The notes under the pieces were generated by a model. The model ran no database searches. It was not told the DNA's origin and saw only the letters and a list, made by a program, of their open reading frames with translations. From an uncultured Collinsella sp. (GTDB lineage: Bacteria > Actinomycetota > Coriobacteriia > Coriobacteriales > Coriobacteriaceae), in NCBI GenBank assembly GCA_900751665.1, contig CAADSV010000171.1, forward strand, positions 1-9,999: a DNA stretch of 9,999 bases, read 5' to 3'. Position numbers and translations under genes: made by a program. Position 1 is the stretch's first letter, and the number at the start of each line of letters is the position of its first letter. This document shows positions 1-4,866 of this stretch, one piece after another.

Positions 1-128
1 CAAAAGTATAGTGGTGCCGTTGCGGCAGGCGATGCCCGTGCTCCAAGCGGGATAAAGTCTTCAGCAGCTTGGGCTGGCTGACCCCGTGGAGAACCGTTCA
101 GCGGTTCGGGGAAACCGTTGGGCGATAA

Positions 129-159
129 AATATTCTCGCAAACTGATAATATTCTTGCA
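129..159 (+). repeat. Direct repeat pair upstream of ridA
   Basis: AATATTCTCGCA (129-140) and AATATTCTTGCA (148-159) match at 11 of 12 bases and start 19 bases apart. The second copy overlaps the -35 element of the proposed ridA promoter. Spacing near two helical turns on one face of the DNA would suit a dimeric DNA-binding protein, but no specific regulator can be named from sequence alone. Confidence 0.4.
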
Positions 160-183
160 TCGCACGGAAACCTTGATTACTAT
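155..183 (+). promoter_or_regulatory. Weak promoter candidate for ridA
   Basis: TTGCAT (155-160), a 17-base spacer and TACTAT (178-183) give a sigma-70-like arrangement with poor matches (about 3 of 6 and 4 of 6). It lies in the AT-rich part of the leader. A start near 190 would place the long hairpin at 192-239 at the very 5' end of the ridA mRNA. Confidence 0.3.
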
Positions 184-191
184 CCCAATCA

Positions 192-239
192 AGCGCGGTG
201 TTCAGACCGAACTGTGCCTCCCGGTGTGAACACCGCGCT
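192..239 (+). promoter_or_regulatory. Long hairpin in ridA 5' leader
   Basis: The arms 192-204 (AGCGCGGTGTTCA) and 227-239 are perfectly complementary over 13 base pairs. After one mismatch a further 4 base pairs (206-209/222-225) close a 12-base loop at 210-221. It ends 21 bases before the ridA ribosome-binding site and has no T-tract, so it is not a plain terminator. It could stabilise the 5' end of the mRNA, act as a protein-binding RNA element, or be a DNA operator with dyad symmetry. The fold is visible; its role is unknown. Confidence 0.6.
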
Positions 240-272
240 CACACTCTCTCAATTGATCGTAAGGAGAAAAAC

Positions 273-650
273 ATGAGCAAGACCGTCGTGTCTTCCGATA
301 ACGCGCCCGCAGCCATCGGTCCGTATTCCCCCGGTATCCAGACCGGCAACATGGTGTTCCTGTCCGGCCAGCTGGGCATCGATCCCGCAACCGGCAAGAT
401 GCCCGAGGGCGTCGAGGCCCAGGCCAAGCAGTCCCTCGCCAACGTCGAGGCCCTGCTGACCGCTGCCGGCGCCACCTTTGCCGATGTCGTCAAGACCACG
501 GTCTACCTGGCCGACATTGCCGACTTCGCTGCCGTGAACGAGATCTACGCTTCCAAGTTCGAGGCCCCGTTCCCCGCGCGCAGCGCCTTCCAGGTTGCCG
601 CCCTTCCGGCTGGCGGTCTGGTCGAGATCGAGGTCGTCGCCGCCCTCTAA
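273..650 (+). CDS. ridA: RidA family enamine/imine deaminase
   Basis: The 125-residue protein has the usual length of RidA (YjgF/YER057c/UK114) proteins, small trimeric cytosolic enzymes that hydrolyse reactive enamine/imine intermediates such as 2-aminoacrylate to keto acids plus ammonia. Family hallmarks are IGPYSPG (15-21), the FLSGQLG strand (29-35), and the C-terminal block with the active-site Arg103 in PARSAF and the Glu pair at 118/120 in LVEIEVVA. I chose the ATG at 273 because AAGGAG (261-266) sits 6 bases before it and the protein then begins at the family N-terminus; an in-frame ATG at 198 lies inside the leader hairpin. The gene ends at a strong bidirectional terminator. Its nearness to purine-breakdown genes suggests a role in clearing enamines from that pathway, but RidA is also a general housekeeping protein. 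Confidence 0.95.
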   Translation: MSKTVVSSDNAPAAIGPYSPGIQTGNMVFLSGQLGIDPATGKMPEGVEAQAKQSLANVEALLTAAGATFADVVKTTVYLADIADFAAVNEIYASKFEAPFPARSAFQVAALPAGGLVEIEVVAAL

Positions 651-679
651 GGCGTTGGCAACAACTCAACATGACATGC

Positions 680-719
680 AAAAAGACCCTGCAGCGCGTG
701 CGAGCTGCAGGGTCTTTTG
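680..719. terminator. Bidirectional rho-independent terminator
   Basis: Arms 681-695 (AAAAGACCCTGCAGC) and 704-718 form a 15-base-pair stem with an 8-base loop at 696-703. The A-run on the left arm and the T-run on the right arm supply U-tracts in both directions, so it can end both ridA (+) and the convergent regulator gene (-). It lies 30 bases after the ridA stop and 44 bases from the regulator stop. Confidence 0.9.
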
Positions 720-762
720 TCAAGTGACGGATCGCTTGTGGAGCCGCGCTCCATTTTGCTCG

Positions 763-1419
763 TTAGCCCTCCTTGCGAACTTTTTGCAGGTAGCGGTAGA
801 CGCTGGGCTCCGAGATGCCCAGCGCGGTGGCGGCGCAGGCCACGGCGCCCTTGAGCATGAACACCCCGTTGCCGTTGAGGTGGCGAATGACGTCCACGCG
901 GTCGCTCTGACCAAGCGACGCTACATCCAGCCCGCGCGCGCTCAGCAACTCGGCAATGCTGCGGTCGATGAGCTCCTGTGTGGACTCCGAAAGGCTTTCG
1001 ACCTCGATAGGGGCGGGCTCCGTGCGCGTTGGCGCCGCGTCGAAGCACGCCATGAGCTGCTGCGCCATGGCGTTGATGGAGCGTACGGTCGAGAGGTCGG
1101 TGTTGACGCAGAGCATACCGACGATCTCGTCATTCTCGCGGATAAAGTACGTCGCTGACTCCAACGTCTTGCCGCCGGCACCGCGCCCCTCGTAGCCCGT
1201 AATAAACGGCAGGTCGCGATACTTGGCGTCGTGCATGATCTTGAGCGCAAGATCGGTGGCGGGACCGCCAATCTTGCGGCCGCTCACGATGCCGTTGCGA
1301 ATATCGACGATGGCGTGGTCGGGATCCGAGAAATCGTGCAGCACGATCTCGCTGTTTTTGCCGAGTATCTGCTCCAGAAAATCGACCATCGGCAAAAAGC
1401 GACGTACGGTCTCGTTCAC
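763..1419 (-). CDS. YheO-like PAS/HTH transcriptional regulator
   Basis: The 218-residue protein matches the YheO/DauR type of regulator. An N-terminal PAS_6 domain (about 7-118) contains MVDFLEQILG followed by SEIVLHDFSD (23-32) and GMLCVNTDLS (101-110). A linker with Pro/Glu/Ser follows, then a C-terminal helix-turn-helix (about 149-218) ending in ISEPSVYRYLQKVRK. Family proteins are cytosolic DNA-binding regulators thought to sense small ligands through the PAS domain; DauR controls D-arginine use. The start is a GTG at 1419-1417, because AAGGAG (complement of 1426-1431) lies 6 bases before it and homologues begin about ten residues before the MVDF block; an upstream ATG would add an unrelated tail. 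It is transcribed away from the permease operon across a shared 352-base region, which makes it the likely local regulator. The ligand is unknown; a purine or breakdown product is my inference. Confidence 0.88.
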   Translation of the reverse strand: MNETVRRFLPMVDFLEQILGKNSEIVLHDFSDPDHAIVDIRNGIVSGRKIGGPATDLALKIMHDAKYRDLPFITGYEGRGAGGKTLESATYFIRENDEIVGMLCVNTDLSTVRSINAMAQQLMACFDAAPTRTEPAPIEVESLSESTQELIDRSIAELLSARGLDVASLGQSDRVDVIRHLNGNGVFMLKGAVACAATALGISEPSVYRYLQKVRKEG

Positions 1420-1425
1420 GGGCAA

Positions 1426-1431
1426 CTCCTT
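1426..1431 (-). promoter_or_regulatory. Ribosome-binding site deciding GTG start
   Basis: Read on the minus strand this is AAGGAG, followed by a 6-base spacer and GTG. No equally good site precedes the in-frame ATG codons further upstream, so this site sets the start of the regulator gene. Confidence 0.8.
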
Positions 1432-1655
1432 TGGGTGAAATCGGAAATGTTCATAACAATTTTTTCTCATGGTAACACGCTGCCCATCATCTCGTATATC
1501 CGCAGGTACATTGCGTAATGCAGACGAACGGTAGGAATTTAGCGGTAAACGGTTGACCAAAAGAAAAGTTAGATGTTATTTTGACCAGACACTTTCCTGA
1601 CCTGCGGAAATGCGTTATTTCAGCTGAAGAATAGTCTGATAACAAAAAATTATTA

Positions 1656-1684
1656 TTGAGAATGAGAATCATCTTTAATACGAT
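1656..1684 (+). promoter_or_regulatory. Promoter candidate for permease operon
   Basis: TTGAGA (1656-1661; 5 of 6 to TTGACA), a 17-base spacer and TACGAT (1679-1684; 4 of 6 to TATAAT) form the best sigma-70-like promoter in the gap. Transcription would start near 1691 and leave an untranslated leader of about 80 bases. Confidence 0.5.
1658..1676 (+). promoter_or_regulatory. Fur-like operator over the promoter
   Basis: GAGAATGAGAATCATCTTT matches the classic 19-base Fur box GATAATGATAATCATTATC at 14 positions by eye. It covers the end of the -35 element and nearly all of the spacer, the standard place for a repressor that blocks RNA polymerase. The surrounding sequence is AT-rich, so a chance match is possible, and the exact motif used by coriobacterial Fur proteins is not known to me. 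Confidence 0.42.
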
Positions 1685-1771
1685 ATGCAATGAAGGCACA
1701 ACCTCAACCCCGCACTGCGTCACAATAGAGCGTTAGATGCGAAAACAACTACTTCGAGGATTGGTGGTCAA

Positions 1772-3166
1772 ATGACCCAGGAGACGGTTACGAACGGCAC
1801 TGAAGCCCTGTTCACTCGCGAAGGCATGCCTCCCGTTAAGGAAATGATCCCGTGTGCCCTTCAGCACGTACTGGCATCGTTTGCCGGCATCATTACCCCG
1901 GCGGTCATCATGGCCGGCGTCTACGGCTTTAATAGCCAGCAGAGCACCGACATCATCCAGGTCGCGCTCATTCTTTCGGCGATCGATACGGCCCTTCAGG
2001 CCTTCGCTCCCTTCCGTCGCATCGGCGGCGGCCTGCCCATCGTCATGGGCGTTTCGTTCGCGTTCCTGCCGGCCCTGCAGGCCATGGGTGCCTCGGGCTT
2101 TAGCTTTGGCGCACTGCTGGGCGGCGAGATCGTCGGCGGCGCCGTCGCGGTCCTCTTTGGTCTGGCCTACAGCAAGATCAAGTGGCTGTTCCCGCCCGTC
2201 GTGACCGGTACGGTCATCTTCTCCATCGGCGTTTCGCTGTATCCCACGGCCGTCAAGTATATGGCCGGCGGTATGGGTACGCCGCTGTGGGGCACCCCGC
2301 AGGCCTGGTGCGTCGCTCTTATCACCTTCGCCGTGGTCTTTGCGCTCGCCAACTTTGGCAAGGGCACGCTCAAGCTGGGCTCTGTGTTTTTTGGCATGAT
2401 CGTTGGCATGATCGTCTCCATCCCCTTTGGCATGATCGACTTCTCCAGCGTCGCCACCGCTCAGGTCTTCGCCCTTCCCAAGCTCATGCCCTACGCGCTC
2501 GAGTTTGATCCCGAGGTCTGCATTACCCTCGCCGTCGTGTTCCCCATGGTCGCCATCCAGGTTATCGGTGACGTCTCCGCCGCCTGCCTGGGCTCCATCG
2601 ACCGTATGCCCACCGAGCGCGAGCTCTCCGGCGCTATCGTGTCCCAGGGTCTCACCTCTATGGTCGGCGGCCTGCTGGGCGGTCTTCCCACCAGCGCCCT
2701 TGGCCAGAACGTGGGCATCATCTGCTCCAACAAGGTCGTCAACAAGTGGGTCTTTGTGATCATCGCTGCCGTCTTTGCCATCGCCGGTCTGTTCCCGCAG
2801 CTCTCTGCCGTCCTTTCCGCTATCCCGCAGCCCGTCATCGGCGGCGCGACCGTCGGCGTCTTTGGCACCATCACCATGAACGGCGTGCGCATGTTCACCC
2901 GCGAGGGCCTCACGCAGCGCACTACCACTATCGTCGGCACCTCCGTCGTCTTTGGCCTGGGTATCTGGATGGCCAGCGGTTGCCTTGCCGGCGAGGGTAT
3001 GCCCGCCTGGGTGTCCACCGTCATCGGCTCCAATGCCGTAACCCCCACCGCCATCATGGCCATTGTCCTTAACCTGATCCTTCCGCAGACGCCGGTCGTG
3101 GCTCAGCATATCGATGCTGCCAAGGACGCTGCCGTGGATCTGGTCTTGCCCGAGAGCAAGAAGTAA
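1772..3166 (+). CDS. NCS2 uracil-xanthine family permease
   Basis: The 464-residue membrane protein has about 13-14 hydrophobic segments and belongs to the nucleobase-cation symporter-2 family, which brings uracil, xanthine or urate into the cell with protons. It shows the TM1 block LQHVLASFAG with His32, the TM8 block AIQVIGDVSA (261-270) with Asp267, and the family signature GQNVGI (311-316). Two positions are odd. The TM8 residue that is Glu in XanQ, UapA and UraA is Gln263 here, and the Thr late in the signature is Asn320. The ATG at 1772 is preceded by CGAGGA (1755-1760). As first gene of the purine cluster it most likely imports xanthine, urate or a related base, but the changed binding residue makes the substrate uncertain. 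A 195-base hairpin-rich gap follows before ssnA. Confidence 0.93.
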   Translation: MTQETVTNGTEALFTREGMPPVKEMIPCALQHVLASFAGIITPAVIMAGVYGFNSQQSTDIIQVALILSAIDTALQAFAPFRRIGGGLPIVMGVSFAFLPALQAMGASGFSFGALLGGEIVGGAVAVLFGLAYSKIKWLFPPVVTGTVIFSIGVSLYPTAVKYMAGGMGTPLWGTPQAWCVALITFAVVFALANFGKGTLKLGSVFFGMIVGMIVSIPFGMIDFSSVATAQVFALPKLMPYALEFDPEVCITLAVVFPMVAIQVIGDVSAACLGSIDRMPTERELSGAIVSQGLTSMVGGLLGGLPTSALGQNVGIICSNKVVNKWVFVIIAAVFAIAGLFPQLSAVLSAIPQPVIGGATVGVFGTITMNGVRMFTREGLTQRTTTIVGTSVVFGLGIWMASGCLAGEGMPAWVSTVIGSNAVTPTAIMAIVLNLILPQTPVVAQHIDAAKDAAVDLVLPESKK

Positions 3167-3361
3167 CCAATTCGGTGCTATTCGTCGGCGGACGCATCGC
3201 CTCGTCCGCCGACGTCATGCGGCGCCAAGCCGCACTTCAAAGGGTTTGTCCCTTTGGTGAAGCGTTGACGGGAGAGGGCCCGTTTCCGGTGTAGGCCGGC
3301 GCTTCGCACTCCGCCATGTCAGAGGTGTCAAACCCCGCCCCTGATGTTGAAGGGAGCATCC
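3167..3361 (+). promoter_or_regulatory. Hairpin-packed leader before ssnA
   Basis: At least five hairpins follow each other: 3183-3194/3203-3214 (12 base pairs); GCGGC 3219-3223 with 3229-3233; CAAAGGG 3238-3244 with 3250-3256, extendable with CTT/AAG to 3235-3262; ACGGG 3268-3272 with 3279-3283; and CCGG 3286-3289 with 3296-3299. None is followed by a T-tract, so read-through from the permease is expected. I see no clear promoter; TTGACG at 3265-3270 lacks a good -10. The packing suggests a structured mRNA segment for processing, stability or ligand sensing, of no family I recognise. Confidence 0.5.
3350..3355 (+). promoter_or_regulatory. Ribosome-binding site deciding ssnA start
   Basis: AAGGGA followed by the 6-base spacer GCATCC leads to the ATG at 3362. 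The other in-frame ATG at 3344 overlaps this site and has no Shine-Dalgarno sequence of its own. Confidence 0.8.
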
Positions 3362-4717
3362 ATGCTTCTGGTCGCTAACGGTTCCGTCTTTACTCGCAAC
3401 GCTCAGACCCCGTTCATTCCAAACGGTGCGGTCGCCATTGACGGAGATACGATCGTCGAAGTAGGTCCCGAGTGCGAGCTCAAGGCCAAGTACCCGGATG
3501 CCGAGTACGTCGACGCCCAGGGCAACCTCATCATGCCCGGACTCATCAACTGCCACACCCACATCTACTCGGGTCTGGCCCGCGGCCTTGCCATCAAGGG
3601 CTGCAACCCCACCAACTTCCTGGAGAATCTTGAGCAGCAGTGGTGGAAGATCGACGACAACCTGACGCTCGACGGCACCAAGGCCAGCGCCTACGCCACG
3701 ATTCTTGACTCCATCCGCGATGGCGTCACCACGATCTTCGATCACCATGCGAGCTTCTGCGAGATCCCGGGAAGCCTCTTCACCATTAAGGACGCAGCTC
3801 AGGAGCTGGGCATGCGTTCGTGCCTGTGCTACGAGGTCTCCGATCGCCGCGGCCAGGAAAAATGCGACCAGGCCATTGCCGAGAACGCCGAGTTTGCCCA
3901 GTGGGCCGACAAGGAGCGTCGCGATAACGACAACCACATGATCGCCGCCATGTTTGGCGGACATGCCACCTTTACGCTTTCGGACGAGACCATGGACAAG
4001 ATGGCCGAGGCCAACAACGGTCTGACCGGCTTCCACATCCACGTGTGCGAGGGCATGAACGACGTGTGGGATTCCCGCCTCAACCGCGGCGGCATCAGCC
4101 CCGTCGAGCGCCTGCTGCAGCACAACCTGCTGGGTCCCGACACCATGCTGGGTCACTGCATCCACGTGACGCCTGCCGAGATGGATATCGTCAAGGAGTC
4201 CGGTACCTGGCTCGTCAACAACCCCGAATCCAATATGGGCAACGCCGTGGGCTGCGCCCCCGTGCTCGAGTTCTTCCGCCGCGGCATCCCCGTGTGCATG
4301 GGCACCGACGCCTACACCCACGATATGCTCGAGAGCCTTAAGGTCTTCCTGATCATTCAGCGCCACAACGCCGCCATGCCCAACGTGGGCTGGTGCGAGG
4401 CCATGACGATGCTGTTTGAGAACAACGCCAAGATGGCGAGCAAGTACTTCGATCGCAAGCTCGGCGTGCTCGAGGCCGGCGCTGCCGCCGACGTCATCGT
4501 TATGGACTACAAGCCCTTTACGCCGCTGAGCGAGGAGAACATCGACGGTCACATGCTCTTTGGCATGATGGGCAAAAACTGCCGCACCACCATCATCAAC
4601 GGCCGCGTCCTGTACAAGGATCGCGAGTTCGTTGGGATTGATGAGGAAAAGATCAACGCGTGGACCATGGCTGAGTCCAAGAAGCTCTGGAGCACGCTCA
4701 ACGATCGCACCTACTAA
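3362..4717 (+). CDS. ssnA: SsnA-type metal-dependent aminohydrolase
   Basis: The 451-residue protein is a full-length SsnA, in the guanine deaminase/chlorohydrolase branch of the amidohydrolase superfamily. Metal and catalytic residues are in place: the HTH motif (His65, His67) after MPGLINC, His201 in GGHATFTLSD, His225/His227 and Glu230 in FHIHVCEG, His265/His268 in LGHCIHV, and Asp316 in MGTDAYTHDM. Typical composite-domain strands lie at the N-terminus (ANGSVFTRN) and C-terminus (GAAADVIVMDYKPFTPL). Such enzymes are cytosolic and hydrolyse C-N bonds of ring or amidine substrates. In bacteria ssnA recurs with ygfK and molybdenum hydroxylases in anaerobic purine-degradation clusters; its exact reaction is not settled to my knowledge. 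Guanine deaminase is the closest alternative, but the operon context favours SsnA. It is flanked on both sides by hairpin-rich gaps, so its mRNA may be processed or regulated apart from its neighbours. Confidence 0.92.
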   Translation: MLLVANGSVFTRNAQTPFIPNGAVAIDGDTIVEVGPECELKAKYPDAEYVDAQGNLIMPGLINCHTHIYSGLARGLAIKGCNPTNFLENLEQQWWKIDDNLTLDGTKASAYATILDSIRDGVTTIFDHHASFCEIPGSLFTIKDAAQELGMRSCLCYEVSDRRGQEKCDQAIAENAEFAQWADKERRDNDNHMIAAMFGGHATFTLSDETMDKMAEANNGLTGFHIHVCEGMNDVWDSRLNRGGISPVERLLQHNLLGPDTMLGHCIHVTPAEMDIVKESGTWLVNNPESNMGNAVGCAPVLEFFRRGIPVCMGTDAYTHDMLESLKVFLIIQRHNAAMPNVGWCEAMTMLFENNAKMASKYFDRKLGVLEAGAAADVIVMDYKPFTPLSEENIDGHMLFGMMGKNCRTTIINGRVLYKDREFVGIDEEKINAWTMAESKKLWSTLNDRTY

Positions 4718-4866
4718 TTCACAAGTAGATTCACGCGCGTCGGGTGTTTCGCCGCATCCGACACGCGTATAGGCGGCCTCCGCGGGGTCGCCGGCGCTGT
4801 GCTAGCGCTACACCGTATTTGCGCCCGCCGCGCGGTCTCGCCGGGCGTTACAGAGAGGAGCTCATT
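4718..4866 (+). promoter_or_regulatory. Hairpin-packed leader before ygfK
   Basis: This GC-rich gap can fold into four hairpins in a row. First, 4733-4746 pairs with 4755-4768 (13 pairs including a wobble, one C/A mismatch). Second, 4772-4780 pairs with 4784-4792 (9 pairs, 2 of them wobble) around a 3-base loop. Third, GCGCT 4794-4798 pairs with AGCGC 4804-4808. Fourth, CGCCCG 4822-4827 pairs with 4842-4847. No T-tract follows any of them and no promoter stands out. The last hairpin ends 4 bases before the ribosome-binding site, so folding could affect ygfK translation. Confidence 0.5.
4852..4860 (+). promoter_or_regulatory. Ribosome-binding site deciding ygfK start
   Basis: AGAGAGGAG and the 6-base spacer CTCATT precede the ATG at 4867. 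The earlier in-frame ATG at 4744 lies inside the first leader hairpin and would add 41 Arg-rich residues not expected in this family. Confidence 0.8.

Larger units (their letters stand above)
1..191. other. Leader region with hairpins; no gene supported
   Basis: I see no supported gene here. Frame 1 on the + strand is open from the window edge to a TGA at 79-81 (26 codons, Ala-rich), which could be the tail of an upstream gene but has no recognisable motif. Positions 15-111 can fold into four successive hairpins: 15-19/23-27; 35-38/48-51; 61-81 with arms TCAGC-AGC and GCT-G-GCTGA; and 91-96/102-107 extended by CCCC 82-85 with GGGG 108-111. CGGTT (102-106) can instead pair with AACCG 113-117, so two exclusive folds exist. 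The stretch from about 125 to 190 is AT-rich and looks like a promoter zone for ridA. I do not recognise a named RNA family. Confidence 0.35.
1420..1771. promoter_or_regulatory. Divergent control region, regulator / permease
   Basis: This 352-base AT-rich gap holds no gene I can support. It separates the leftward regulator from the rightward permease operon. Visible elements are a Fur-like box with an overlapping promoter (1656-1684), a 9-base inverted pair TCCGCAGGT (1499-1507) and ACCTGCGGA (1600-1608), two copies of TTGACCA (1553-1559 and 1581-1587), and a modest ribosome-binding site CGAGGA (1755-1760) before the permease ATG. I could not identify a convincing promoter for the leftward gene. 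Confidence 0.6.

Noticed and set aside
9..27. T-box-like sequence (AGTGGTGCCG) near the left edge
   Set aside because: It differs from the T-box consensus at the ACC position, has no terminator/antiterminator partner, and no aminoacyl or amino-acid gene follows.
1..81. Possible C-terminal tail of an upstream gene in frame 1
   Set aside because: Only 26 Ala-rich codons are visible with no motif; the same bases form stable hairpins, so coding status cannot be decided from this window.
1553..1587. Two TTGACCA words as -35 elements of extra promoters
   Set aside because: No acceptable -10 hexamer lies 16-18 bases downstream of either copy.
1733..3109. Long minus-strand open frame opposite the permease (458 codons)
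   Set aside because: It mirrors the codon pattern of a clear NCS2 gene; its translation is Gly/Asp/His-rich with no family motif, as expected of an antisense shadow in GC-rich DNA.
3183..3214. Hairpin after the permease gene as a terminator
   Set aside because: The stem is strong but is followed by TCATGCGG rather than a T-tract, so termination without Rho is unlikely.
3215..4552. 445-codon minus-strand open frame opposite ssnA
   Set aside because: The + strand carries an intact amidohydrolase with all metal ligands; the antisense frame is a by-product of codon bias.
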